A program made the position numbers and the translations under genes. 64,000 nucleotides of DNA from an uncultured Oscillospiraceae bacterium (GTDB taxonomy: Bacteria > Bacillota > Clostridia > Oscillospirales > Oscillospiraceae), in assembly GCA_934565655.1 (NCBI GenBank), contig CAKTIE010000010.1, positions 6,218-70,217 on the forward strand. Reading direction: 5' to 3'. Shown in pieces: positions 1-7,599 of this stretch. The notes under the pieces are model-generated. The model searched no databases. It was not told where the DNA came from and saw only the letters and a program-made list of their open reading frames with translations. Position 1 is the first letter of the stretch. Every line of letters begins with the position of its first letter.

Positions 1-206
1 CCGCCGCCCATCAGGCCAAAGCCTGCGCAGAGGTAGAACGGGAGCATTGCCAGCAGCGCCCCCAAAAAGGAGGCGGGGCTGATGGTGATCAGCCCCGCCA
101 AAGCAATGACGATGCAGACGATGTTGCTGACTGTTCGGGTCCTCAGGTCATCCACTGCGGCGTAAATGAGTCCGCCGCAGAAGAGAATCGTCTGCGCCCA
201 GTGCAT
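1..206 (-). CDS. Prepilin peptidase-like membrane protein (A24 family), partial
   Basis: The 68 visible residues start MHWAQTILF and then read AAVDDLRTRTVSN, which resembles the first aspartate motif of type IV prepilin peptidases (TadV/CpaA class). Two hydrophobic segments follow. The last visible residues are GFGLMGGG, just where the second catalytic G-x-G-D motif should fall, but its aspartate lies beyond the window edge. Such enzymes cleave prepilin leader peptides at the membrane. The ATG shares one base with the stop of the small pilin-like gene upstream (TGATG at 204-208), so the two are probably co-translated and the small protein is an obvious candidate substrate. The family call rests on a short fragment. 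Confidence 0.6.
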   Translation of the reverse strand, partial: MHWAQTILFCGGLIYAAVDDLRTRTVSNIVCIVIALAGLITISPASFLGALLAMLPFYLCAGFGLMGG

Positions 207-481
207 CAGCCATTGTAGCTGAACATTTCCGTGATCTTCTGGGTTACCGTGGGCATGACCGTGTCGTTCAGGATGGCATAGAGTCCAGCCAGTACCAGCG
301 CACCCAGCACAACGGCGATCAGCACCTTGACGGCGGTGTCGATGTAGCCCTCACCGGCATTGCCGCAGACGGCGCGGCGGTTGAAGGCAAGCATGGCAGA
401 CATAGAATTGGCTGCGGCGGTCTTGACACGGGTGACAGTGGACTTGGCGGTATGGGTGATCTTGTTGATGAACTTCTTCAT
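206..481 (-). CDS. Small pilin-like single-span membrane protein (DUF6133-like)
   Basis: A 91-residue protein beginning MKKFINKITHTAK. A basic N-terminal half of about 35 residues, with the end CGNAGEGYIDTA, is followed by one long hydrophobic segment (VKVLIAVVLGALVLAGLYAI) and a short tail. The start is fixed by AGGAGG eight bases upstream; a longer frame beginning 57 bases earlier lacks such a site. It resembles a conserved family of Clostridial conjugative elements (DUF6133, from memory). The layout of basic leader, glycine, acidic residue and hydrophobic helix resembles class III (Flp/TadE-like) prepilins, and it sits directly before a prepilin-peptidase-like gene. Pilin function is inference. 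Confidence 0.75.
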   Translation of the reverse strand: MKKFINKITHTAKSTVTRVKTAAANSMSAMLAFNRRAVCGNAGEGYIDTAVKVLIAVVLGALVLAGLYAILNDTVMPTVTQKITEMFSYNG

Positions 482-572
482 GAAATATTCCTCCTGTAAA
501 TTCAAAAGTTTTTTGTTGGCGAGTTCGGTCATTTGCATGTCAGAGGAGGTCCACGGCCCCGCACAGACAGCA

Positions 573-602
573 AAAATGCCGGACGGTCATCTCCCGTCCG
601 GC
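573..602 (-). terminator. Intrinsic terminator after the YodL-like gene
   Basis: A perfect 9-bp stem (578-586 with 594-602) is followed on the minus strand by ATTTTTG. It abuts the stop of the gene at 603 and separates it from the pilin-like pair, which therefore probably has its own promoter or is reached by read-through. Confidence 0.8.
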
Positions 603-1154
603 TCATAAGGTCATATCGATGCATGGGTCCTGCTCCTGCTTGAATTGAATCGGCTGGAAGCCTACCCGGTCGCAGTAGTAAAATTCGCTGCCGGAATCGT
701 CGTACAGCTCTACCACATCCGACAGCGCCATTCGGTAGCCCTGATAGCCAGGGGGCGGAGCATCCCGGCAGATGGTATAGATCTGCTCCAGATTGCTGGT
801 ACCGAGGTCGCCGTCGAATACGAGCGTATAATTCCCGGCATCCGGCTCTCCGAACTTCCGCACCTGATCCTCGTATCCGATGAAGCGCATTGCCACATCT
901 ACATCCTTTTTGAGCTGCCAGATGCGGCAGCCCTTTCGCGGCTGCACCGGTTCTTCGCCGGTCACCTCGCCGGATACGAGCCGGTCAAAGATACCGTCCT
1001 CCCAACGGGGCGTCAGGTTCATGCGGCTCAGATATTGGTTGAGCTCATCCGTCCGGAACATTTCATCCACCACGGCGGTATCCTCTTTCACATAGCCCAC
1101 AGGATTGCCGTAAAAGATGAGCCGATTTCGGTTATCCACGGTGAATCGCACCAA
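603..1154 (-). CDS. YodL-like domain protein of conjugative elements
   Basis: A 183-residue acidic soluble protein. The C-terminal half (about 108-175) runs from YTLVFDGDL through GYRMALSDVVELYDD to FYYCDRVGFQPIQF, which matches the general pattern of YodL/antirestriction-associated domains carried by ICEs and plasmids. The N-terminal half is not recognised. The start is TTG at 1154, or GTG at 1151, placed after AAGGAGG. It lies between a SpoVG-like gene and a terminator. The molecular role is unknown; the association with anti-restriction and element maintenance is by context only. Confidence 0.65.
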   Translation of the reverse strand: MVRFTVDNRNRLIFYGNPVGYVKEDTAVVDEMFRTDELNQYLSRMNLTPRWEDGIFDRLVSGEVTGEEPVQPRKGCRIWQLKKDVDVAMRFIGYEDQVRKFGEPDAGNYTLVFDGDLGTSNLEQIYTICRDAPPPGYQGYRMALSDVVELYDDSGSEFYYCDRVGFQPIQFKQEQDPCIDMTL

Positions 1155-1184
1155 GTCCCGTCACCTCCTTCCACACCGTGGCGC

Positions 1185-1547
1185 TTACATCTGCTGTTCC
1201 ATGCCCTGAGCGGGTGCGTCCTCGCTCTGCTCCATGCGTTTCTGCAGCTTCTGTTCGTAAGCGTCGTTGACCGCATCCACCAGTGCAGTTCTGGCCTCAG
1301 CGGTGACGGCATGGAAGGTGTCGTTATACACCGTCTCACCGTTTTTCTTGTAGGATTCCTGGGGCATGGAAATGAAGCGGCCCTTGTCCGTCTCAATGAC
1401 ACGGAGACCGTGGACGGCAAATGCGCCGGCGATGGTCACGCTGGCATAGGCTTTGGTTTTGTAGTCACCGTCCACCATGCGGTCGATCCTCGCCTCGATC
1501 TGGGGCGCAGGGGCTTCCTGCTGCTTTTTCTTCTGCGTTGCTGCCAT
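1185..1547 (-). CDS. SpoVG-family regulator, element-borne
   Basis: A 120-residue protein. Residues about 17-100 align by eye with SpoVG: YASVTIAGAFAVHGLRVI, then GRFISMPQESYKK, then FHAVTAEARTALVDAV. SpoVG proteins bind nucleic acid and act as pleiotropic regulators in Bacillota. The N-terminal extension is rich in lysine and glutamine, and the C-terminal tail is rich in glutamine, glutamate and methionine; both exceed the classical protein of about 95 residues. AAAGGAG eight bases before the ATG supports the start. Being on the element it is more likely a regulator of element genes than the host septation factor; that is inference. Confidence 0.85.
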   Translation of the reverse strand: MAATQKKKQQEAPAPQIEARIDRMVDGDYKTKAYASVTIAGAFAVHGLRVIETDKGRFISMPQESYKKNGETVYNDTFHAVTAEARTALVDAVNDAYEQKLQKRMEQSEDAPAQGMEQQM

Positions 1548-1565
1548 AGATTTTTCTCCTTTCTG

Positions 1566-2294
1566 TTACATGGATTGGTTGTTCATACTGGGGGATTCGG
1601 CGGCTTCTTCCTGCTGGAGCTGCAACAAACTCTCTTTGGCCCAATCGGGCAGGAATTTCTCATCCAACACGCCGACAAACTCATCCCGGTTCCACCTGGT
1701 CATTTCGCCGTCACTCAGGCAGGTGCAGCGCACCGAGCGCCCAATTGCGTGGGGACTGCATCCGAAGCCGTCGTGGGCATACCACAGCTGGTTTTCTTGA
1801 CTCCAGCAGGACTCTTTCAGCGTATCGGGACTGAGCACCAGCACCTTACCGATGTAATCCTGCTCGGCACGGTCACCGACGCAATGCTCCGGGCCGAACA
1901 GACCCAACTCCTGATACGCTTTCCGATAGAGGTCTACGACGCCATCCAGTATGGCGGGGTGGCTTTGGACGGTGATCTCGGCGTTGTGCCGCTCGTCCTG
2001 GGGAATATAGCGCCGCGCTGCCCATTGCTTGTTGGTCTGGCTGAAACGCCCATCCCAGGAAAGCTCCTGCAGAGTGGTGGCCAGCACCCATTCCGTGCGC
2101 TTGTAGCCATATTCCGCAAGTACAGGTTCAAGGCAGTCCTTCTTTAGGTGCATCCCATCGAAGTTCTGACGGATCGTCTCCTCGATGGCATTCCGGCAGG
2201 CAACATTGGCATGGAAGCTCTCTCGCCACATGGGGAGCTGATTTCTTGTTCTGGCCTCCTGCGCCGAGTAGGGATAGAGATAGGTTTCGTTCAT
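1566..2294 (-). CDS. DUF3849 domain protein
   Basis: A 242-residue soluble protein beginning MNETYLYPYSAQEAR. The N-terminal 100 residues carry the DUF3849 pattern (LPMWRESFHANVACRNAIEE, then YGYKRTEWVLATTLQE, then DGRFSQTNKQWA). The C-terminal part (YIGKVLVLSPDTLKESCW, then GFGCSPHAIGRSVRCTCLSD, then WNRDEFVGVLDEKFLPDWA) is typical of longer members of the family on conjugative elements. AGGAGG lies inside the longer possible frame and 12 bases before this ATG, so the shorter start is preferred. Function is unknown; no catalytic motif is evident. Confidence 0.8.
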   Translation of the reverse strand: MNETYLYPYSAQEARTRNQLPMWRESFHANVACRNAIEETIRQNFDGMHLKKDCLEPVLAEYGYKRTEWVLATTLQELSWDGRFSQTNKQWAARRYIPQDERHNAEITVQSHPAILDGVVDLYRKAYQELGLFGPEHCVGDRAEQDYIGKVLVLSPDTLKESCWSQENQLWYAHDGFGCSPHAIGRSVRCTCLSDGEMTRWNRDEFVGVLDEKFLPDWAKESLLQLQQEEAAESPSMNNQSM

Positions 2295-2323
2295 TTCACT
2301 TTTCTTCCTCCTGCTTTTTCGTA

Positions 2324-2842
2324 TCACTTATCGTAGATGACATCGTCCTCCATCAGTGCATCCTCCAGCGCGGACAGGCAGCAGCCACTCTGATGCAGGG
2401 CGAACAGGAGCTCAGGCGGCACATCGGAGAGGTCGTGCTCATAATCTGCCTCGCACACGCTGATCTCGCCGGAATCCTCATCCACATAGCAGTCCAGTTT
2501 GGCATCGCCGGCCAATCCGGCATCCTGCCGTGCCCAATCAGGAATAACCACAGCGGGACGGATCAGCTCGGTGATCGACTTATCTCGGTACGCACATTCT
2601 TCGCTGCAATTCGTGCAGTCGCCGCAGGTGAGACGAAGCAAGGTCATAAGCTCAGCGGCTCGTCCAGTCAGCGACTGTACTGTGCTGAGGAGCTCCTTTG
2701 CGGTCATCCTGCCGCTGGTCACAATGACGGCGCCCGTGGCCGCTGTGAGCTCCAGCCTTTCCGCATTTTGGAGCTTGGCCAGCTTCAGAACGGCATTGGA
2801 AATGCTGATATCGTTCTTCGTGGGGTATTTCATAAAATTCAT
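2324..2842 (-). CDS. AbrB/MazE-like protein with a cysteine cluster
   Basis: A 172-residue protein. Residues about 9-60 (NDISISNAVLKLAKL, AERLELTAATGAVIV, then MTAKELLSTVQSL) look like a swapped-hairpin AbrB/SpoVT DNA-binding domain of the type found in antitoxins and transition-state regulators. A cysteine cluster CGDCTNCSEEC follows at about 73-83 and may bind zinc or an iron-sulfur centre. The C-terminal third is acidic. AGGAGGG five bases before the first ATG fixes the start. No toxin gene sits beside it, so a regulator role is more likely than a toxin-antitoxin pair. The domain call is by pattern only. Confidence 0.6.
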   Translation of the reverse strand: MNFMKYPTKNDISISNAVLKLAKLQNAERLELTAATGAVIVTSGRMTAKELLSTVQSLTGRAAELMTLLRLTCGDCTNCSEECAYRDKSITELIRPAVVIPDWARQDAGLAGDAKLDCYVDEDSGEISVCEADYEHDLSDVPPELLFALHQSGCCLSALEDALMEDDVIYDK

Positions 2843-2854
2843 GGGGACCCTCCT

Positions 2855-3817
2855 TCAATTTGTCGTTTTGATTGGTCTTTCCGGCTCATGGATCAGTTCA
2901 TACCGAGCCTCGTTGCCGCAGTTCAGCAGACTCTCCAAACTGAGCTGCCAGCAGGCTTTGCGGGGATCGTAGTTGGTGATAATGACTTCCTCATATTCGC
3001 TGCCTGCCGTCTGGGACATACTGTTGGGGCGCACAACGCGGAAAATGTAGAACTCCTGATACAGTTCGCAAATGTACGGGCAGTAGTTGTAGGACACCAT
3101 GACATACCCTTGACAGTTCAGAAGCGTATCATGGAGGCGCTGGTGATTTTCCTTGGGGAAAGCCACCTCATAGCATTCGGCCTCAAAGTACGGCGGGTCA
3201 CAGTAGATCCATGCATCGCCCCGGTCATACTGACGGATGACATCCTCAAAGTCCTTGTTCTCCACAATGACATTCGCCAGCCTGCGAGAGCACTCCCAAA
3301 TCAGGTGGAAGAAGCGCCGGATGTCGCATGGCTTACCGCCGAATGATTTGGAGCTGCCACTGAAGCTGTACCGAACCAGCTTGAAGAAGTCTGCGGCACG
3401 GCGGACATCTCCGCGGGGAGCACGCTCCAGCAGAAGAGTGCGGATGGCTTCGGCCTCGGGCGGTTTGAGCAGGATCTCAGTCAGTTCCATTTCCTCCTGC
3501 AGGTAGTCATCCGTGATCTCGCCCTTGGAGAGAAACTTGTACAGGACATTGAAATCATCCCGCGTATTCAGAGGCAGGAAGCCCAATTCCGCCAGTAGCG
3601 CCAAGGGCCGGTTTTTCACACAGCAAAAGAGATTGGTCAAATTGCTGTTGAAATCGTTATAGACCTCCATACAGCCCTGTTGGATAGGGCGGCTCATGGT
3701 CACCGTGCCGCTGCCGCCAAACACATCGATGAACCGGCTGTAGTGATCCGGCGCCATCTTGTTGATGATCCACAGCAGCTTGCTCTTGCCGCCCACCCAG
3801 GGGATAAAGCTGTTCAA
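2855..3817 (-). CDS. D12-class DNA adenine N6-methyltransferase (Dam-like)
   Basis: A 320-residue protein with the family motifs in the right order: PWVGGKSKL near the N-terminus, the SAM-binding loop DVFGGSG at 31-37, and the catalytic DPPY at 207-210 followed by FEAE. It should transfer a methyl group from SAM to adenine N6 in a short DNA target; the target cannot be read from sequence. No restriction endonuclease gene is adjacent. It is therefore a solitary methylase, fitting self-marking of transferred DNA beside the ArdA-type genes. Its ATG overlaps the stop of the upstream winged-helix gene by four bases (3814-3817), implying translational coupling. Confidence 0.93.
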   Translation of the reverse strand: MNSFIPWVGGKSKLLWIINKMAPDHYSRFIDVFGGSGTVTMSRPIQQGCMEVYNDFNSNLTNLFCCVKNRPLALLAELGFLPLNTRDDFNVLYKFLSKGEITDDYLQEEMELTEILLKPPEAEAIRTLLLERAPRGDVRRAADFFKLVRYSFSGSSKSFGGKPCDIRRFFHLIWECSRRLANVIVENKDFEDVIRQYDRGDAWIYCDPPYFEAECYEVAFPKENHQRLHDTLLNCQGYVMVSYNYCPYICELYQEFYIFRVVRPNSMSQTAGSEYEEVIITNYDPRKACWQLSLESLLNCGNEARYELIHEPERPIKTTN

Positions 3818-4152
3818 GGGGCATCACCCCCATCCAGCGGGAGAGACAGCTGACCGGTGTCAACATAGTCCGGCAAAGCACTGGACAGGCCACGCTCTGC
3901 AAATGCGATCTTCTTGATGCGGCTGCGGAGCTGCCGGATGGTGCGCTCCAGCTCCTCGGCAGTAGCGGCGTAATAGTAGCCGCCCTCAAAGCTGCAAATG
4001 GGAATGCCGTCACCGCGCAGGGCGTTGATCTCCCGGCGAAGCTCAGAACCACGCATTTGGAAGCCGCACTCCAACTCCCGGCTGGTAACGGCATTTGCCT
4101 CGCCCTTGTGGTAAAGCGCAAGATATTCCGCAAGGGCTTCATTGATTGCCAC
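3814..4152 (-). CDS. Small winged-helix-type DNA-binding protein
   Basis: A 112-residue protein. Residues about 20-60 (ANAVTSRELECGFQMRGSEL, then REINALRGDGIPICS, then GGYYYAATAEE) read as a helix-turn-helix followed by a wing, the pattern of short element-encoded regulators or replication-associated proteins. The rest is helical and basic, with an acidic proline-containing tail. The start is GTG, four bases after AAAGGAGG. It is the first gene after the terminator at 4212-4249 and overlaps the methylase gene, so the two form a unit. The DNA target is unknown. Confidence 0.65.
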   Translation of the reverse strand: MAINEALAEYLALYHKGEANAVTSRELECGFQMRGSELRREINALRGDGIPICSFEGGYYYAATAEELERTIRQLRSRIKKIAFAERGLSSALPDYVDTGQLSLPLDGGDAP

Positions 4153-4211
4153 AGTTCCTCCTTTCCGGAGCCGTTATCCCGGAACAGGAGACAAAAATGA
4201 GCGCAAAAAAG

Positions 4212-4249
4212 AAGGGGCCGCCTTTCCCCATCCAGGAAAACGGCCCCTT
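4212..4249 (-). terminator. Intrinsic terminator after the ArdA-like gene
   Basis: A 9-bp stem AAGGGGCCG / CGGCCCCTT (4212-4220 with 4241-4249) is followed on the minus strand by CTTTTTTGC. It ends the unit that includes the genes from 10390 down to 4295. Confidence 0.85.
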
Positions 4250-4294
4250 GGTGTATTTTCTATCTGCTGGCTTGGCAGGATAGAATCATGTCAG

Positions 4295-5497
4295 TCACTG
4301 CATATCCATTTCGAAGCGCTCCTGCACCGGCGTCTGCATCGGCTGATAGTCCTCCCGATGCAGTAGGCCGTAGGACGTGAGTGCCGCATTGTCATCCTTG
4401 ATGATCTCGTTCCCGTAGGCGAAGAGATTTACATGCGGCAGGAGCAGTTCCGCCGAGTGGGCATCCATCGTAAAGCTCAGTTCATCGATGGCCGCCTCCT
4501 GCGGCGAACTGATCTCCGGAGTGAGGATGTAGTCCCCGATATGCTCGGCAAGGCCCACGGCGGCAGCCAGATCCGTAACACCGAAATGCTCCAGCAGGGC
4601 TTTCAGCTTCGGGAGCTGCTTTTCACGAGAAGGCATAGCCTTCACGGATTCTGCAAAATCGTTGAAGGCATCCAGCTCCATTGGCAGGTCGGCAAACTCT
4701 GCCGCCAGTGGGATGATCCCGTCATAGTCGAGAACCACGACACCCTCCCAGCCGTCTGCTCCGAGCTGCTTCTGCGCATTCCTCAATGCTTCAGCAGACG
4801 CAGGCAATTCCAGCGTAATGGTGCGGTCATCTTCAAGGTCGGGGTGGAGGCCAAGGATAAGACGGAAGAGATATTCCGGCTTTTCAGGCAATTCCTTGGC
4901 ACAGGGCGGTGCGGTGACCAGTTCACTGTGCTGCACCACATAGCCGTTCCGTGTGAATATGCCGTTTTCGCCGGTACGCAGGGCTTTGCCGATTTTACCA
5001 AAGTCCAGCATCTCGAACACATCGTCGGAGAGTCCGTCCAGTTCCTCCACGAAGCCGTTTTCCGCATAGAAGCGGCCCAGCTCTGCGTCACTGGTTGCGC
5101 CGACCACATGGCAGCAATCCGCACCGGCGCTGACCGCCAGATTTCTCAAATCCTGCATGGTAAGAATACCGCCGTTGGATTCTACCTTCCTCTGGATTTC
5201 CAAGCGAAGCAGGCCGTCAAAGGCTTCCTGCTCCGTTTCATCCAGCACAGCCAGCCGACCGGCAAGATCGTTCAGCTCATTGAGGCTGGCGTCCAGTTCC
5301 ATCAGGTGAGGGGCGAGATACTCAAAGCCGTAGTAATCATCGATTTCCAGATACAGCTCCTCATTCTCCTGAAGCTGCACCTTGTCCATTGCATCGTGCA
5401 GTTCCCACGGGGAGGCGGGAAGTTCCAGCCTTGCGTGGGCCTCACTATTGGGTGCATCCAGCTTTGCCAGATAGACGCCAAATATCTTTTTAGCCAA
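4295..5497 (-). CDS. Antirestriction protein, ArdA family (copy 1)
   Basis: A 400-residue, strongly acidic protein starting KKIFGVYLAKLDAP after the initiator region. It shows repeated ArdA-type segments such as LYLEIDDYYGFEYLAPHLME with LNELNDLAGRLAVLD, and VVVLDYDGIIPLAAEFADLP with LDAFNDFAE. ArdA proteins mimic B-form DNA and block type I restriction enzymes; the low isoelectric character seen here fits. At about 400 residues it is over twice the classical 165-residue ArdA and seems to hold tandem modules. The start is TTG at 5495-5497, eight bases after GGAGG, inside the end of the DUF4314 gene (8-base overlap), so expression is probably coupled and kept low. Confidence 0.8.
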   Translation of the reverse strand: MAKKIFGVYLAKLDAPNSEAHARLELPASPWELHDAMDKVQLQENEELYLEIDDYYGFEYLAPHLMELDASLNELNDLAGRLAVLDETEQEAFDGLLRLEIQRKVESNGGILTMQDLRNLAVSAGADCCHVVGATSDAELGRFYAENGFVEELDGLSDDVFEMLDFGKIGKALRTGENGIFTRNGYVVQHSELVTAPPCAKELPEKPEYLFRLILGLHPDLEDDRTITLELPASAEALRNAQKQLGADGWEGVVVLDYDGIIPLAAEFADLPMELDAFNDFAESVKAMPSREKQLPKLKALLEHFGVTDLAAAVGLAEHIGDYILTPEISSPQEAAIDELSFTMDAHSAELLLPHVNLFAYGNEIIKDDNAALTSYGLLHREDYQPMQTPVQERFEMDMQ

Positions 5498-6836
5498 GGT
5501 TCATTCCTCCCATCTGCGGCTCGGTCTGCTGGTAGGCGGAGGGATCCGCACCGGGGACATCCCAGCCGTGCATACTCCCGCACTCCATGGCCAACCGCTG
5601 CGCCTGTGTCACACCAAGCCGCTCGTTGTTATAATCGGCCAGCTCACGGTTTTGGGCGGGATCATCCGTAGACCAGTCGCTGGGGTAGTAGCCGCTCTCG
5701 CCGCGCTTGATGCAAATCAGTTCCCCGGTACTGGGGAGCACCGAGAAGCACAGCTCCGGCAGGCCCTCCGCCAGCTTCGGCGCGAAGCGCTCCTGTTCCG
5801 TTTGGATGCCCCAGTCATCCGCATTCCAGAGGTGGACATACAGCTCACTGCCGCCATCCACGAGGATCTCCCGCTGTTCAAAGTGTTCGCCCCAGCCGTC
5901 TGATGCCTGTCCGGCGATGTACTCTTTCAGGGTATCCATCTCCAGCGCACTCAGCTCACCGGAAACGCGGCATTCGGCTACGCCCCAGAGCTTGCGGTCG
6001 CGCTCTTCCACGGTAAAGACTGCGGAGTGGACCTTGGTATTCACGCTATCGGCTTCACTATACCAATGCATGAGGCCACGCTCGGTTTCCTCCGGCATCC
6101 GATTCTTGACCAACTCGGCCATGATCTGATCCTGATAGCCTCGCAATGCACGGCCATCCAGCATGGTACTCTCCGGTTCCAGATCCCCGTACTCGCTTCT
6201 CTCATAAAAATCAGCGGTAAGGGGCATATACAGTTTCAGGGTTGTCAGCTTGGGCGGCAGCACCGAGAAGCTGTCCTCGCCAGGGACGATTCCCAACGCT
6301 CTGCCGTTATCCCACTTCATGTGGATCGTGCCGATGTCATCCACGAAGTCCACTTCACCCTCGGTACCGGGAGAAATGGGGGCATAGGGATCCTCCATAG
6401 AATTGAGGCGGATGCGGGTACCGGGCGGATACTGCTCTTTGATGAAATTCACTATTTTTCTGTCCATATTCGTTTCCTCCTGCATGGTCTGTTCTCTGTT
6501 GTAGAATTCAAATTCATAGATCACGCCGCGGTCTTTATTCCGCGTATCCTTTACCTTGACCGTCGTACCGTCGAAGATATAGGCATCGGCTTTGGCAAAG
6601 TCTGTCCGGAAGCCTTTTCCGCCGTTATCGGTCGAAAATCGACTATTGGGTTGATCTTTGATTTTGGAGTAGAAGCATACCGTCTGCACCGTGGTCACGA
6701 CACGGGTCAGTCCCACCAGATCAGGGTGATTTTTCTGGCTGAGCGTCTTAAACTCTACGCCAGGTTGGATGAAGCGCTTCAGTTCAGCAAGGTTTTTGAT
6801 TGCAACAGGCTTTCGCTGCTTATCCGATCTCTCCAT
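5490..6836 (-). CDS. DUF4314-containing protein, possibly a fusion
   Basis: A 448-residue protein. Residues 1 to about 115 form an unrecognised basic domain. A DUF4314 segment follows (PPGTRIRLNSMEDPYAP, then GTEGEVDFVDDIGTIHMKWD, then GIVPGEDSF). The remaining 250 residues form a domain often seen after DUF4314 in element proteins, ending in a methionine- and glycine-rich tail. An internal ATG at 6467 has a textbook AGGAGG eight bases upstream and begins MDRKIVNFIKEQYPPG, the usual start of DUF4314 proteins. Either two genes have fused or two products are made. I chose ATG at 6836 (GGGAGGG eight bases upstream) over GTG at 6842, which overlaps the preceding stop. Function is unknown. Confidence 0.75.
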   Translation of the reverse strand: MERSDKQRKPVAIKNLAELKRFIQPGVEFKTLSQKNHPDLVGLTRVVTTVQTVCFYSKIKDQPNSRFSTDNGGKGFRTDFAKADAYIFDGTTVKVKDTRNKDRGVIYEFEFYNREQTMQEETNMDRKIVNFIKEQYPPGTRIRLNSMEDPYAPISPGTEGEVDFVDDIGTIHMKWDNGRALGIVPGEDSFSVLPPKLTTLKLYMPLTADFYERSEYGDLEPESTMLDGRALRGYQDQIMAELVKNRMPEETERGLMHWYSEADSVNTKVHSAVFTVEERDRKLWGVAECRVSGELSALEMDTLKEYIAGQASDGWGEHFEQREILVDGGSELYVHLWNADDWGIQTEQERFAPKLAEGLPELCFSVLPSTGELICIKRGESGYYPSDWSTDDPAQNRELADYNNERLGVTQAQRLAMECGSMHGWDVPGADPSAYQQTEPQMGGMNLG

Positions 6837-6838
6837 GT

Positions 6839-7540
6839 TCACATCCCTCCCAGCGTCATATTGGGGCCGGGCTGCAGCTCGTAATCTTCCTGTTGGCGGG
6901 GATTTTCCTCGCCGTAGAGGTCGAAGACGATATCATCCACAGCCTTGCGGACGGTGGGATCGTCGGTCAGCACCTCATACCGAAAGCCTGTGGTCGGGCG
7001 GTATGGCAGCTCTTCCTGCATACATTTCAGGAAGGCTTCGGTATCGGTAAAGTCCTGTGCATCGCCATTGGCATAAGTGACGCGGCCCACCAGCGACTTT
7101 TCCTGTGCCATGTTCTGCCGCTGGACATCCAGATCATAGGCCGTCAGATATCCGTTATAGTCACCAGGGGACGGATTGCAGCGCAGGCAGTAGCGGTAAT
7201 GCTCGGTTTCCACGATGTAGCCGTAGTTCTGCACATAGCCTCCGGTGATTTTGCCGCCGTGGTCATAGCAGAATCGCTCCATGGCGAAACGGCTTTTCAG
7301 GACGTCCTCCCGCATCGTGTCAACGACTTCTTGAAGCTCGGCCTTGAACGCAGGGCTGTTCAGCTCCTCCGGACCCCTCGGCCACCAGGTATGCCAGAAC
7401 TCATTTCCGCTGCGACCGAAGTCCATGCGGATATGGCCGATAGTACCCCGCCGCTTATCTTCTTCGGGGTGCGGAGTATAAAATAGGCCCGCCTCATCTG
7501 GGCGGGCCGGACGGATATGGAATCTGCTCATATTTTCCAT
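6839..7540 (-). CDS. Conserved conjugative-element protein of unknown function
   Basis: About 234 residues, starting near MENMSRFHIRPARPDEAG. There is no signal peptide or membrane segment. Notable stretches are the tryptophan-containing NEFWHTWWPRGPEEL, a cysteine pair in YRYCLRCNPSPGDY, and a helical C-terminal third. Three in-frame starts lie close together (GTG 7549, ATG 7543, ATG 7540) after AGAGGTG; the last has the best spacing. The stop overlaps the alternative GTG of the downstream DUF4314 gene. I do not recognise the family; it is probably a component of the element's establishment module, by position only. Confidence 0.55.
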   Translation of the reverse strand: MENMSRFHIRPARPDEAGLFYTPHPEEDKRRGTIGHIRMDFGRSGNEFWHTWWPRGPEELNSPAFKAELQEVVDTMREDVLKSRFAMERFCYDHGGKITGGYVQNYGYIVETEHYRYCLRCNPSPGDYNGYLTAYDLDVQRQNMAQEKSLVGRVTYANGDAQDFTDTEAFLKCMQEELPYRPTTGFRYEVLTDDPTVRKAVDDIVFDLYGEENPRQQEDYELQPGPNMTLGGM

Positions 7541-7599
7541 CATTTTCACCTCTTTCTTATGGTATAGCTACACAACATAGCACACATCGGCAGTAATAG

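Noticed and set aside
2324..2842. Toxin-antitoxin pair with the AbrB-like protein as antitoxin
   Set aside because: Neither neighbour resembles a toxin: one is a DUF3849 protein of about 240 residues, the other a DNA methylase.
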